A stretch of DNA of 64,000 nt from Bacterioplanoides pacificum (GCF_042648445.1 NZ_JBHRYB010000008.1:1-64000); one strand, 5' to 3'; counted from the stretch's first letter, positions 1 to 9,092 are shown. Notes: generated from the letters alone by a model not told the origin. Program-made: numbers and translations.

Positions 1-334
1 GGCCGTCAGTAGAACCACATACCAGGATAGCGCCGTCCATCTGAGCCGCACCGGTGATCATGTTTTTCACATAGTCGGCGTGTCCAGGGCAGTCTACGTG
101 TGCGTAGTGACGGCTTGGGGATTCGTATTCAACGTGGGAAGTTGAGATGGTGATACCACGCTCACGCTCTTCCGGTGCGTTATCGATACCTTCAAAGGCA
201 ACCAGTTCGCCGCCCCATACTTCTGCACATACGCGGGTCAGCGCTGCAGTCAGAGTGGTTTTACCATGGTCAACGTGACCGATGGTGCCTACGTTTACGT
301 GCGGTTTGGAACGCTCAAACGTTTCCTTAGCCAT
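1..334 (-). CDS. tuf: Elongation factor Tu, N-terminal part (runs off window)
   Basis: Read on the minus strand from an ATG at 334, the translation begins MAKETFERSKPHVNVGTIGH, the EF-Tu N-terminus. It continues through the GTPase motifs (G1 GHVDHGKT type, DCPGHADYVKN) to the window edge. EF-Tu delivers aminoacyl-tRNA to the ribosome in the cytoplasm. Only about 111 of roughly 395 codons are inside the window. A GAGGG-type ribosome binding site lies just upstream. No fusA or tRNA gene precedes it in the same direction, so it is neither in the str operon (rpsL-rpsG-fusA-tuf) nor directly behind the usual tRNA cluster of tufB. It faces away from the EF-G gene at 665. Identity is certain; which tuf copy it is remains unknown. 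Confidence 0.95.
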   Translation of the reverse strand, partial: MAKETFERSKPHVNVGTIGHVDHGKTTLTAALTRVCAEVWGGELVAFEGIDNAPEERERGITISTSHVEYESPSRHYAHVDCPGHADYVKNMITGAAQMDGAILVCGSTDG

Positions 335-435
335 GTTACAGCCCTCAAAAACAGGAAAATGTTGTTAACAAAACCCCTTGGCAAGGCTGCTGCCAGCTGG
401 CGTCAGCGCTTGTTTCAGGGCGAAATAAGTCGGCC

Positions 436-463
436 ATATTAATGCTCTGAACACGGTAGTCAA
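436..463 (-). promoter_or_regulatory. Candidate sigma-70 promoter of tuf
   Basis: On the minus strand TTGACT (463-458) and TAATAT (441-436) are separated by 16 bp, a near-consensus sigma-70 promoter. It would start transcription around 429 and leave a leader of about 95 nt before the tuf ATG at 334. This supports tuf being transcribed on its own. Predicted by eye only. Confidence 0.5.
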
Positions 464-664
464 TATCCACGCGTCGTTGTTCATGCTGACTTCATATATG
501 TGTCACATGCGAATGGCTGTATATTGTGTCATTCCGGGCCGGTTCTGGCGGCATTTTGCTGTTTGTCGCGGCTGTATGAAATTGCCCGTGAAAGACAGTA
601 CCTTTCGTGGCCTAAACCTTGTAGAATGGCGCGCGATTTTGAACCCCGCTTTTTGAGTAACGAT
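464..664. other. Intergenic region upstream of the EF-G gene
   Basis: About 200 bp between the tuf promoter and the EF-G start. The EF-G reading frame is open upstream to 500, but the protein family starts at the ATG at 665. I see no tRNA, no clear hairpin and no confident promoter here, although the EF-G promoter must lie in this stretch. Confidence 0.4.
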
Positions 665-2752
665 ATGACTGACTTAAGCAAATACAGAAATATCGGTATC
701 TTCGCTCACGTTGATGCCGGTAAAACCACCACAACTGAGCGTATTCTGAAGCTCACTGGTAAAATCCATAAGCTGGGTGAAACCCACGAAGGTGAGTCTA
801 CGACTGACTTTATGGATCAGGAAGCTGAGCGTGGTATTACCATTCAGTCAGCGGCTGTTACCTGTGAGTGGAAAGAACACCGTCTGAACGTTATTGACAC
901 TCCTGGACACGTTGACTTCACCGTTGAAGTATATCGTTCCCTGAAAGTACTGGACGGCGGTATCGGCGTATTCTGTGGTTCCGGTGGTGTTGAGCCACAA
1001 TCCGAAACCAACTGGCGTTATGCGAACGAATCTGAAGTAGCCCGTATCATCTTCGTTAACAAGCTGGACCGTCTGGGTGCTGACTTCTACCGCGTGGTTG
1101 AGCAGGTGAAGAAAGTGCTGGGTGCCAAGCCACTGGTTATGGTTCTGCCAATCGGTACTGAAGACGAATTCGTTGGTGTGGTTGATCTGCTGAGCCAGAA
1201 AGCTTACATCTGGGACGAAACCGGTCTGCCAGAAAACTACGAAATCACTGATATCCCGGCGGATATGGTGGATGACGTTGAAGCGTACCGTGAAGAGCTG
1301 ATCGAAACCGCTCTGGAAGCGGACGAAGACCTGCTGATGGAATACCTGGAAGAAGGCACCGAGCCTTCTATGGAAGACATCAAACGTTGTATCCGTGAAG
1401 GTACCCGTACCCTGCAGTTCTTCCCGACTTACTGTGGTTCTGCTTTCAAGAACAAAGGTATGCAGCTGGTTCTGGACGCGGTTGTTGACTACCTGCCTGC
1501 ACCAACCGAAGTTGATCCTCAGCCTCTGACTGACGAAGAAGGTAACGAGACAGGCGAACACGCTATCGTTTCTGCGGAAGAGCCACTGCGTGCTCTGGCG
1601 TTTAAGATCATGGATGACCGTTTTGGCGCCCTGACCTTTATCCGTATCTACTCCGGTGTGATGAACAAGGGTGATACCGTGCTGAACTCAGCCACCGGTA
1701 AAACCGAACGTATCGGCCGTATGGTGGAAATGCAGGCCGACGACCGTACTGAACTGACGCACGCACAAGCCGGTGACATCATCGCGGTTGTGGGTATGAA
1801 GAACGTTCAGACCGGCCACACTCTGTGTGATCCTAAGCACGAATGTACTCTGGAAGCCATGGTATTCCCAGAGCCGGTAATCTCTATCGCGGTTAAGCCG
1901 AAAGACAAGGGCGCGGTTGATAAGATGGGTGTTGCGATCGGTAAACTGGTTGCAGAAGATCCGTCTTTCCGTGTTGAAACTGACGAAGATTCCGGTGAAA
2001 CCATCCTGAAAGGTATGGGTGAGCTGCACCTGGACATTAAAGTCGACATTCTGAAGCGTACTTACGGCGTTGAGCTGGAAGTGGGTGAGCCTCAGGTATC
2101 TTACCGTGAGACCATCACTCAGCCGATCGAAGACACTTACACTCACAAGAAGCAGTCTGGTGGTTCTGGTCAGTACGGTAAGATCGACTACACCATGAAG
2201 CCAGGTGAACCAGGTTCTGGTTTCGTGTTCACCACGTCGGTTGTTGGTGGTAACGTTCCTAAGGAATTCTTCCCTGCGATTCAGAAAGGTTTTGAATCCA
2301 TGATGGCTGAAGGGCCGCTGGCTGGCTTCCCGGTACTGGACGTTGAAATTGACGTACACGACGGTGGTTACCACGCGGTTGACTCCTCTGCAGTTGCCTT
2401 CGAAATCGCTGCAAAAGGTGCATTCCGTCAGTCTATGCCTAAAGCAGGCGCACAGCTGCTGGAACCAATCATGAAGGTTGACGTATTCACTCCGGAAGAC
2501 AACGTGGGTGATGTGATCGGTGACCTGAACCGTCGTCGCGGCATGATCAAAGACCAGGAAGCGGGCGTAACCGGCGTTCGTATTAAAGCAGACGTACCTC
2601 TGTCCGAAATGTTCGGTTACATTGGTCACCTGCGTACCATTACCTCCGGTCGTGGTCAGTTCTCTATGGAGTTCAGCCACTACATGCCTTGCCCATCAAA
2701 CATTGCTGAAACAGTAATGGCTGAAGCAAAAGCACGTAAAGAAGCTAAGTAA
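665..2752 (+). CDS. fusA: Translation elongation factor G, second (FusA2-like) type
   Basis: A 695-residue GTPase that drives ribosomal translocation. The frame is open further upstream, but the ATG at 665 gives MTDLSKYRNIGIFAHVDAGK, the normal EF-G N-terminus. Visible motifs are the P-loop AHVDAGKTTTTERI, the switch region RGITI, DTPGHVDF and NKLD. EF-G domains II-V follow, for example the RRGMI and GRGQFSMEF stretches near the C-terminus. The N-terminal wording (KLTGKIHKLGE, CGSGGVEPQSETNWRYANE) matches, from memory, the stand-alone EF-G2 of Vibrio/Shewanella rather than the str-operon copy, so a second fusA elsewhere is likely. It is monocistronic, followed by a strong terminator and divergent from tuf. 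The coding sequence uses highly expressed-type codons. Confidence 0.93.
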   Translation: MTDLSKYRNIGIFAHVDAGKTTTTERILKLTGKIHKLGETHEGESTTDFMDQEAERGITIQSAAVTCEWKEHRLNVIDTPGHVDFTVEVYRSLKVLDGGIGVFCGSGGVEPQSETNWRYANESEVARIIFVNKLDRLGADFYRVVEQVKKVLGAKPLVMVLPIGTEDEFVGVVDLLSQKAYIWDETGLPENYEITDIPADMVDDVEAYREELIETALEADEDLLMEYLEEGTEPSMEDIKRCIREGTRTLQFFPTYCGSAFKNKGMQLVLDAVVDYLPAPTEVDPQPLTDEEGNETGEHAIVSAEEPLRALAFKIMDDRFGALTFIRIYSGVMNKGDTVLNSATGKTERIGRMVEMQADDRTELTHAQAGDIIAVVGMKNVQTGHTLCDPKHECTLEAMVFPEPVISIAVKPKDKGAVDKMGVAIGKLVAEDPSFRVETDEDSGETILKGMGELHLDIKVDILKRTYGVELEVGEPQVSYRETITQPIEDTYTHKKQSGGSGQYGKIDYTMKPGEPGSGFVFTTSVVGGNVPKEFFPAIQKGFESMMAEGPLAGFPVLDVEIDVHDGGYHAVDSSAVAFEIAAKGAFRQSMPKAGAQLLEPIMKVDVFTPEDNVGDVIGDLNRRRGMIKDQEAGVTGVRIKADVPLSEMFGYIGHLRTITSGRGQFSMEFSHYMPCPSNIAETVMAEAKARKEAK

Positions 2753-2780
2753 TTTTTAATTAATTACTGAACTTCAGAAA

Positions 2781-2813
2781 AACCCCGTTAATGAAAATTA
2801 GCGGGGTTTTTTT
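2781..2813 (+). terminator. Rho-independent terminator of the EF-G gene
   Basis: An 11-bp stem (ACCCCGTTAAT paired with ATTAGCGGGGT, one G-T pair) closes a GAAA tetraloop and is followed by seven T. It lies about 30 bp after the EF-G stop codon. Confidence 0.9.
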
Positions 2814-2906
2814 ATGTGCGTAGCAAAATTCATTGTGCAATATTCACTAAAGGCGGTGCTTCAGTGTGTCAGAAAGCAATTTAGGCTTTTGTGGTCGTGA
2901 TCAAAG

Positions 2907-3758
2907 TTAATGGACCGCTGGTAGGATAAAATCGATATAACCATTCAGTTCGGTAGATTCAAATTCCGGGATTGCCAGATGTAATCTCACCATTCCATTT
3001 TTCAGCTGAGTGATTTTATAGCTACCTTCATGACGATTCACTGTCGTGTGGTCTGGGCTGCTAATGGAGATGTATTGCCGTCCCCCTAAATTACCGCCAG
3101 AGCCTGAAAAATCCAGCGATGAAATACCAATAGTCATGCCGGAACCGCCTTGATCGTGGTGGGTGATGCAAAACGGGTAATCATCACAGCGGGCACTGAC
3201 GATATCCACACCAAGTTCTTTGCGACTACCAAAATCGATAATGCGGGTTTCAACCCGATCAGCCAACCATGGGCTGCTCATAATAACCCCCTGTAATGGC
3301 TGCTCTTTAAATTCATAGCAATATTGGTGTAGCGGTTTTGTATTGCTGTGTTGGCGAGCCTGCTCCCTGAGTGTGCGCTCAAATTCTACATAATACCGTT
3401 GCCCTCGTTGTTGCATATAAATTTGCACATCAATTTCTGGATAACAAAAGCGTGTAAAACCCATCACTACTCCTAGATCATTAATGGCTTTAACTCGATA
3501 ACTGTCCGCTACTAAGCGCCATCCATCTTTTAGTGCAAGTACAGCATCGGGGTCGGTGACATAGCTTTTAGCCGCATGATCAAAATTATAGTTTTCGAGA
3601 GTTTTATATAGATAAAGAGCTGTATCGGCTTTCCACTTATCTTGTTGGTTTGAATATTTAAGTGGCTCTGCAGAGGCTGATGAAGGAGGCTGTAAGCTTC
3701 CTGGCTGCAGATATAGATAAAGACCTATGAAGATCATCAGGATTAATAATATTTTCAT
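2907..3758 (-). CDS. Hypothetical exported or membrane-anchored protein
   Basis: A 283-residue protein of unrecognised family. The start chosen is the ATG at 3758, giving MKILLILMIFIGLYLYLQPG, because AAGGAAG sits just upstream. The longer open frame overlaps the neighbouring AraC gene. Residues 1-15 form a single hydrophobic segment that could be an uncleaved signal anchor or a signal peptide. The rest looks soluble and extracytoplasmic, with several cysteines. No catalytic motif is recognised. It lies 28 bp downstream of, and on the same strand as, the AraC regulator at 3787-4827, so the two may be co-transcribed. Function unknown. Confidence 0.7.
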   Translation of the reverse strand: MKILLILMIFIGLYLYLQPGSLQPPSSASAEPLKYSNQQDKWKADTALYLYKTLENYNFDHAAKSYVTDPDAVLALKDGWRLVADSYRVKAINDLGVVMGFTRFCYPEIDVQIYMQQRGQRYYVEFERTLREQARQHSNTKPLHQYCYEFKEQPLQGVIMSSPWLADRVETRIIDFGSRKELGVDIVSARCDDYPFCITHHDQGGSGMTIGISSLDFSGSGGNLGGRQYISISSPDHTTVNRHEGSYKITQLKNGMVRLHLAIPEFESTELNGYIDFILPAVH

Positions 3759-3786
3759 TGTTTCTTCCTTGTGATGTTTGTATTTG

Positions 3787-4827
3787 TTACCTGGTGTGAC
3801 TTTTTCCCCGGAACTGAGTGGGCGACTCTCCAGCCCAGTTCTTAAACGCTTTGGTAAAGTTACTGGCATCGCTGTAGCCCAGCTCAGCGGCGATGGCATC
3901 CAGTGACAAATCTTCCTGTAACAATTCCTGTGCGCAGTTAAAGCGGACTTCGTCTTTCAGTTGCTGGAAGCTGACGCCTTCGGCTTTTAAACGCCGGGTC
4001 AGGGTTGCAGCGGACATATGCAGCTGGCTCGCCATCCCCTCGACGGTTGGCATACGGGCGGGATTTTCTGTTAGCTGACGGCTGATTTTTTCTTTTAGCG
4101 TGGCCGGCTCTTTAACCAGCGTTAAAATTTTCTGTAATCGTTGTTCGGTGACGGTTTCCATCTGGCGGTTAAAAAACGGCAGTGGTTGAGTAAACGCCGA
4201 CGCCGGCCAGACCAGCTGATTATGATCACTGACGTGAATGGTACAGTGCGGTAAGGCTGTTTGCAGTGCGCTCGCGGCGGACTGCCAGTGGTCTGACAAC
4301 TGGATATAAATATCACTGCGCGCCTGTTTACCGTTTTCGCTGACCAGGGTACGGCAGATGGTTTCTATGCTGGTCAGGAAGGCCAGAATAAGAAACGGTG
4401 CGGCGCGTTCGCTGTGGAAGCGTGGTGATACCAGCAGGCTGCGTGTTTGTTCATCGGCCTGGCGCTCCATACGGAATATCTGCGCCCGGGTTTCGAGAAA
4501 ACGGGTCACCTTTTCACCGGCATCCGACATCGTTTCGCTGTATTGCGCGGCGTAGCCCAAAGCGCCGTGTTTCGACAGCGTCATGCGTTTACCAAAGTCG
4601 ACGGCGATCTGCAGGTCGTTGGTAAGTTCACAAAAGCGTTCGACAAAACGGATGGCCGACAGGTTGCCGACCCGAGTATCGGGTGACAATAGCAGGCTTT
4701 CATCCAGGCCGGTGTGCTGCAGCAGCTGTGATAACGCCAGGCCGTGTTCAAATGCGAGTTCGGCCAGCAGAATCAGGTAATCTGAAGAGATATAGTGGTC
4801 ACCATGACCCAGGGTTTTTATTGTCAT
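3787..4827 (-). CDS. AraC-family transcriptional regulator (arabinose-binding-like N-domain)
   Basis: A 346-residue cytoplasmic DNA-binding regulator. Residues about 15-200 match the N-terminal ligand-domain type found in OruR/ArgR-like AraC regulators (LLQHTGLDESLL, then FGKRMTLSKHGALGYA). Residues about 250-340 form the double helix-turn-helix, with MPTVEGMASQLHMSAATLTR as the first and LDAIAAELGYSDASNFTKAF as the second recognition unit. The ligand is unknown. The exported hypothetical directly downstream is a plausible partner or target. A divergent metal-dependent hydrolase starts 209 bp away, and AraC regulators of this type often control a divergent neighbour, so that gene is the other candidate target. 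Confidence 0.85.
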   Translation of the reverse strand: MTIKTLGHGDHYISSDYLILLAELAFEHGLALSQLLQHTGLDESLLLSPDTRVGNLSAIRFVERFCELTNDLQIAVDFGKRMTLSKHGALGYAAQYSETMSDAGEKVTRFLETRAQIFRMERQADEQTRSLLVSPRFHSERAAPFLILAFLTSIETICRTLVSENGKQARSDIYIQLSDHWQSAASALQTALPHCTIHVSDHNQLVWPASAFTQPLPFFNRQMETVTEQRLQKILTLVKEPATLKEKISRQLTENPARMPTVEGMASQLHMSAATLTRRLKAEGVSFQQLKDEVRFNCAQELLQEDLSLDAIAAELGYSDASNFTKAFKNWAGESPTQFRGKSHTR

Positions 4828-5036
4828 AGCGGCACGCTACTGCCGAACGGCATTTTGCGCAAGGGTAGGAATAGCCAAGGCCGGCAGAAACTGTGCTTTT
4901 TGACAATATTCGTGGGCTGCGGCTTGCTCAGGCTGCATGCTTTTCACCGGAGGATGTCGGAATAGCACCGAGCCAGGGCCCGAGGGGTATGCCAGTATGA
5001 AGCCTATAAAAACAACAATGTGGTTGAGGAAGCGGC

Positions 5037-5876
5037 ATGACAGACAATAAATCCCAACAGCCGGAGATCCGGGCGCGACGCATGGCGTTTGATATGGATG
5101 AACCGATGCGCACGTATTGTTTTCAGGATAATTCACTGATCAGTACGTTTTTTTATGCCTTGTCCTGCCTGTTCCCGGAAGGCGAGCGTTTTTTTATTCA
5201 TTCCGTGCGTCACTATCGTGACCAGGTAACCGATCCCCTGCTGAAGGAGCAGATCCGCGGCTTTATTGGTCAGGAAGCGCATCATGGTCACTCTCATGAA
5301 GGCATGAACGATAAGCTGGAGGGCATGGGTTTTCCGATCAGCCGGATCGTTAAACGACTGGAGAAGCGGGTAAAGTTCCTTAAGACGCTATCGCCGCAAC
5401 GGCAGCTGGCACTCACCGTGGCGATGGAGCATTTTACCGCAACCCTGGCCGAGCAGGTGCTGGAAAACCCCGACTATTACAGTGATATCGACCCGACCAT
5501 GCGTAAGATGCTGATCTGGCATGCGGTGGAAGAAATTGAGCATAAAGCGGTGGCGTTTGATGTCTATCGGCAGTTCGTTGATAACGAATTTATGCGCAAG
5601 CGGGTGATGGTGGTGGCGATCATTGGCTTGTTTGCACGTTTGTCGATGTATCAGTGTTCGTTGCTGTGGGCCAAACGTAAGTTACCGAGCTGGAAAGAAT
5701 GGAAGGAGGCGTTTCATTTTTTCTGGAATAAAGACAGCGGCATGTTGCGCCATACCTGTAAGGCGCTGATTCCCTTCTTTAAAACCGGTTTTCACCCCTG
5801 GGATATCGACCAGACGGAATTGATCGAAGGCTGGCAGGAACGTTTCCCGGATGTGGCGCAGCTACAGATTTCCTGA
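5037..5876 (+). CDS. Predicted metal-dependent hydrolase (PF10118/COG3687 type)
   Basis: A 279-residue protein of the family annotated as predicted metal-dependent hydrolase. Diagnostic stretches are residues about 45-65 (LFPEGERFFIHSVRHYRDQ), the glutamate/histidine-rich FIGQEAHHGHSHEG near residue 80 and WHAVEEIEHKAVAFDVY near residue 165. The E/H clusters on predicted helices suggest a ferritin-like di-metal centre. The family's substrate is not known. In other bacteria it is found near AraC regulators, esterases and fatty-acid genes; here it is divergent from an AraC regulator. The start at 5037 has GAGGAAG 6 nt upstream. Annotation by family resemblance only. Confidence 0.8.
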   Translation: MTDNKSQQPEIRARRMAFDMDEPMRTYCFQDNSLISTFFYALSCLFPEGERFFIHSVRHYRDQVTDPLLKEQIRGFIGQEAHHGHSHEGMNDKLEGMGFPISRIVKRLEKRVKFLKTLSPQRQLALTVAMEHFTATLAEQVLENPDYYSDIDPTMRKMLIWHAVEEIEHKAVAFDVYRQFVDNEFMRKRVMVVAIIGLFARLSMYQCSLLWAKRKLPSWKEWKEAFHFFWNKDSGMLRHTCKALIPFFKTGFHPWDIDQTELIEGWQERFPDVAQLQIS

Positions 5877-5893
5877 CGGGTATTGATTCACAG

Positions 5894-5920
5894 CCCGGTC
5901 GTTTACCAGCAACGGCCGGG
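5894..5920. terminator. Hairpin between convergent genes
   Basis: A 10-bp stem, CCCGGTCGTT paired with AACGGCCGGG (one G-T pair), lies between the convergent hydrolase and sensor kinase genes. There is no T tract on either side, so it may be a weak or Rho-assisted terminator. Confidence 0.4.
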
Positions 5921-5928
5921 TGTGTCGG

Positions 5929-7194
5929 TCAGCGGATACGTTCGTTGGGAATAACAAAACTGAAGGTACTGCCCTGGCCTGGCTGAGATTCAATCTCCAG
6001 CACGCTGTCGTGATGTTCCAGGGCGTGTTTCACAATGGCCAGTCCGAGGCCGGAACCACCCATGGTGGATTCACGTGAATCGTCGACCCGGTAAAAGCGT
6101 TCGGTTAAACGTGCCAGGTGTTCCGCCGGAATGCCCATCCCCTGATCGGTGACACTGACCCGCACACCGCTGCTTTGCCGCTCAATCCGGAAATCCACAT
6201 CACTGCCGTTGCCGTATTTCACGGCATTGGTGATCAGATTGCTGAGTACCGAGCTCATCTCATCACTGAAACCGTTGATCTGTAATTCGTCGTTACAGTG
6301 GAAATGAATGTTGGCGTCACCGTATTCCTGCAGCTGATCCACCACCGAATGTCCCAGGTTTTTCAGGTTGACCGGTTCACCGTCGCGTTCGCTGTGGGCA
6401 CTCTCCAGCTTAGACAGCTGAATCAGGTCGTTCACCAGGCTTTTCATACGCTGGCCCTGACTATTCATCTGGCCGACGGCTTTACTCAGACTGGCGGGCA
6501 GCTCCATATCGGATAACATTTCCAGATAACCGTTAATCACAGTTAACGGTGTGCGCAACTCGTGGGAAACGTCGGCAATAAAATTCTGGCGCATGGTTTC
6601 GACGCGTTTACGTTCGGTAATGTCGCGCACCAGCATCACCTTCTGATCGAGGCCAAACTGAGTAATCTGTACCTGTAATGACTGCTGGCGAACCAGGTTG
6701 GTATCAAACTGCAGTGAATCGTCGTAGCTGCCCTGATCGAAATATTTAATAAAACGTGGTGTACGGATCAGGTTTTTGATGTGCTGACCCATGTCTTCCT
6801 GACGCAGGGATAATAACCGTGCTGCGGCACCGTTAAAGTTGCTGATATAACCTTCCTGATCGATGATCACGACACCGTCGTGCAACGACTCGATACCCTG
6901 GTTATAGCGTTTTAATTGTTTGTTTTGCTGCGCCAGTTTGGCTTTGAGGTTTTTTTCCCGGCGGATGAGTTTGTCCACGCTGTAGCCAATCAGGCCGCTG
7001 TCTTGTGGTGCCGGCCCCTGACGGTAACTCCAGCGGAACAGGTCACCCATGGTACGGATTGACATCACCTGGGCCACAATCAGGCCGGCCAGTAAACCAT
7101 ACAGGGGTTGTTCTACTGTCCAGCCAGCGGCCAGTCCCAGGGTTGTTACCACGCCAACTTTGGTCAGCTCACCCTGCCATGCGGATTGGTGCAA
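5929..7194 (-). CDS. PhoR-like sensor histidine kinase, first copy
   Basis: A 421-residue membrane histidine kinase of the PhoR type. Residues 10-45 hold one or two hydrophobic segments, followed by a PAS domain around 100-190. The HisKA box DVSHELRTPLTV has the phosphorylated His at 211. The ATPase domain follows, with NLITNAVKYG, DQGMGIP and GSGLGLAIVKH. The start is a TTG at 7194 with GAGG upstream; no ATG lies in frame at a sensible place. It lies 36 bp downstream of its response regulator. A second PhoBR pair at 19-21 kb sits in the standard Pseudomonas-type context, so this one is a paralogue that may sense something other than phosphate limitation. Confidence 0.85.
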   Translation of the reverse strand: MHQSAWQGELTKVGVVTTLGLAAGWTVEQPLYGLLAGLIVAQVMSIRTMGDLFRWSYRQGPAPQDSGLIGYSVDKLIRREKNLKAKLAQQNKQLKRYNQGIESLHDGVVIIDQEGYISNFNGAAARLLSLRQEDMGQHIKNLIRTPRFIKYFDQGSYDDSLQFDTNLVRQQSLQVQITQFGLDQKVMLVRDITERKRVETMRQNFIADVSHELRTPLTVINGYLEMLSDMELPASLSKAVGQMNSQGQRMKSLVNDLIQLSKLESAHSERDGEPVNLKNLGHSVVDQLQEYGDANIHFHCNDELQINGFSDEMSSVLSNLITNAVKYGNGSDVDFRIERQSSGVRVSVTDQGMGIPAEHLARLTERFYRVDDSRESTMGGSGLGLAIVKHALEHHDSVLEIESQPGQGSTFSFVIPNERIR

Positions 7195-7230
7195 TGTTCA
7201 AACCTCGTTTAGGGTGGTTATAACCACCAT

Positions 7231-7917
7231 TTAATCGTCCGGACTGAAGCGATAACCCGCACCACGTACGGTCTGAATCAGCTTGTCCTGGTCGTCGATT
7301 GAAATTGCCTTCCGTAGGCGCCGGATATGCACATCCACTGTACGATCTTCAACGTATACGTTGCCACCCCAAACCCGGTCCAGTAGCTGGGCGCGCGAGT
7401 ATACGCGATTCGGATGCAGCATGAAAAATTCCAGCAGACGAAATTCCAGCGGCCCCAGAGAAACCTGAGTTTCACCGATGGTGCACTGCTGGCTGCTGCG
7501 CTCCAGTTGTAATTTGCCGGCCTTCAGTTGGCCATCGCCGCTGCTGCTGGTACGGCGTAAGACGGCGCGGATACGGGCCACCAGTTCGCGTGGCGAAAAC
7601 GGCTTCACGACATAGTCATCGGCACCGGCGTCCAGCCCGGATATGCGGTCATCTTCATCGCTGCGGGCGGTCAGTAAAATCACCGGGATATCGGCGGTAC
7701 GATCATCGCGCTTCAGCTTTTTGGTCAGTTCCACACCCGACATCATCGGCATCATCCAGTCGAGTAATACCAGATCCGGACGATCGTTAACGATCACCTG
7801 ATGAGCCAGAGCGCCGTTGGCTGATAATTTCACCTTAAAACCGGCCAGTTCCAGGCTGGTGCTGATCATTTCAGCGATCGCTGGTTCGTCATCCACTACC
7901 AGAATATAACCACTCAT
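7231..7917 (-). CDS. PhoB-like OmpR-family response regulator, first copy
   Basis: A 228-residue response regulator. The receiver domain (1-120) has the acidic pair DDE at 9-11, the phospho-acceptor Asp53 (LVLLDWMMP) and the conserved Lys in VVKPFSP. Residues about 135-228 form the winged-helix DNA-binding domain, ending in TVDVHIRRLRKAI and GAGYRFS, closely like PhoB. It is cotranscribed with the kinase gene 36 bp downstream. Unlike the second PhoB gene in the window, the region upstream of 7917 has no pair of CTGTCAT repeats, so autoregulation through a Pho box is not visible. It could be an authentic phosphate regulator or a divergent paralogue. Confidence 0.87.
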   Translation of the reverse strand: MSGYILVVDDEPAIAEMISTSLELAGFKVKLSANGALAHQVIVNDRPDLVLLDWMMPMMSGVELTKKLKRDDRTADIPVILLTARSDEDDRISGLDAGADDYVVKPFSPRELVARIRAVLRRTSSSGDGQLKAGKLQLERSSQQCTIGETQVSLGPLEFRLLEFFMLHPNRVYSRAQLLDRVWGGNVYVEDRTVDVHIRRLRKAISIDDQDKLIQTVRGAGYRFSPDD

Positions 7918-8050
7918 TCGGGGGTCCTGATTTTACGTTAAAACTCGGAAAGCGATTGTGACATTTTTATTAAGCCGATGCAGCGTCAATCTGGAGTTTG
8001 ATCCGGATTGGATAAAGTGAAGTTTTTCAGAAGGTTAGCAAAAAAAGTGG

Positions 8051-8079
8051 TTGACGGCGGGCCGTTTGGTCATTAGTAT
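8051..8079 (+). promoter_or_regulatory. Sigma-70 promoter of tRNA-Thr
   Basis: TTGACG (8051-8056) and TAGTAT (8074-8079) are separated by 17 bp, ending 13 bp before the tRNA 5' end. Between the two elements lies a GC-rich stretch, GGCGGGCCG. Confidence 0.65.
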
Positions 8080-8092
8080 TCGCAGCCACTTA

Positions 8093-8168
<76 letters not shown>

Positions 8169-8172
8169 TATT

Positions 8173-8207
8173 AAAAAGCCTTCAGAGCAATCTGAAGGCT
8201 TTTTTTT
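8173..8207 (+). terminator. Rho-independent terminator of tRNA-Thr
   Basis: A perfect 14-bp stem, AAAAAGCCTTCAGA paired with TCTGAAGGCTTTTT, closes a GCAA tetraloop and ends in a T run. It starts 5 bp after the tRNA CCA end and could also stop the convergent AraC transcript. Confidence 0.93.
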
Positions 8208-8222
8208 CGTTCCGGATTGTAC

Positions 8223-9092
8223 TCAGCTGCGTAATACGTGCTGCGGGCTATGGCCGAAATAGCGTTTAAATTCGCGGCTGAACTGGGTCGGACTATCGTA
8301 GCCGACCTGAGCGGCGGCCTGCTTCACCCGGACTCCCTGATCCATCAGTAATTCCCGCGCCCGGGTCAGACGTATTTTTTTCACATACTGAATCGGTGAT
8401 GAGGCCGTGACCTGACGAAAGTTACGGTGAAACGTCGACGGACTCATGTTGGCCATTGTCGCCAGCTGTTCGACATCCAGCTGCTCACAAAAATGGTCGT
8501 GCAGGTATTTCAGCGAGCGTTCGATTCTGGCCAGGTGAGTATTGTGGGATGCCAGGGAAAACAGCGGTGCTGCCTGTGGCCCCTGCAGCAGGTGAAACAG
8601 AATCTCCCGCAGCAGCCCCGGCCCGAGAATATCGCTTTCCAGCGGCGACAACAGACACTGGCTCAGACGCTCCACCACACATTTCAGTTCGTCACTGCTG
8701 CGGCTGACATACAGGCCTTTGTCTTCACTCAGGGTGTGGCGTGGCAGGGGTTGATTGTGCTCATCAAACAGGCGCACCAGCTGGTGTAATAATCTCAGGT
8801 CGATATCGATAATCAGCGATAACAGCGGTTTGCCTGGTTCTACGTGGGTTTCGCACTCGGCGGGCAGTGGTAATGTCAGGACCAGATAGTTATCCGGGTT
8901 GTAATCGTAGGTCTGCTGGTCGAGGAAAACCCGTTTGTTACCCTGAGCAATCATGACAATGCCCTGGTTGTAACACAGGGGAACCCGTGGAGATGATTGG
9001 CTGGCTTTAAACACCCCGACTCCGGGTAATGCGGTACGGTTATAACCTTCGTGCTGTGCCAGAGCGGCGAGATTATCGGTCAGGGATGTCAT
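8223..9092 (-). CDS. AraC-family transcriptional regulator (AraC_N/YqhC-like)
   Basis: A 289-residue regulator. The start is the ATG at 9092 (MTSLTDNLAALAQHEGYNRT), since the longer frame adds an unconserved 25-residue stretch. The N-terminal half is the cupin-like AraC_N type, with GIVMIAQGNKRVFLDQQTYDY at about 45-65 and LPLPAECETHVEPG following. The C-terminal double helix-turn-helix runs from about 190 to 285, including NMSPSTFHRNFRQVT and VKQAAAQVGYDSPTQFSREF. Its target is not obvious. Before the insertion of the accessory module it probably stood next to the small gene now at 14335. Confidence 0.85.
   Translation of the reverse strand: MTSLTDNLAALAQHEGYNRTALPGVGVFKASQSSPRVPLCYNQGIVMIAQGNKRVFLDQQTYDYNPDNYLVLTLPLPAECETHVEPGKPLLSLIIDIDLRLLHQLVRLFDEHNQPLPRHTLSEDKGLYVSRSSDELKCVVERLSQCLLSPLESDILGPGLLREILFHLLQGPQAAPLFSLASHNTHLARIERSLKYLHDHFCEQLDVEQLATMANMSPSTFHRNFRQVTASSPIQYVKKIRLTRARELLMDQGVRVKQAAAQVGYDSPTQFSREFKRYFGHSPQHVLRS

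Noticed and set aside
848..2680. Long minus-strand open frames (237 and 330 codons) opposite the EF-G gene
   Set aside because: They are antisense shadows of a highly codon-biased gene, contain no recognisable motif and have no ribosome site.
7918..8050. A Pho box upstream of the first PhoB-like gene
   Set aside because: Only one TGTCAC-like half-site is present; no second repeat lies at the required 11-bp phase.
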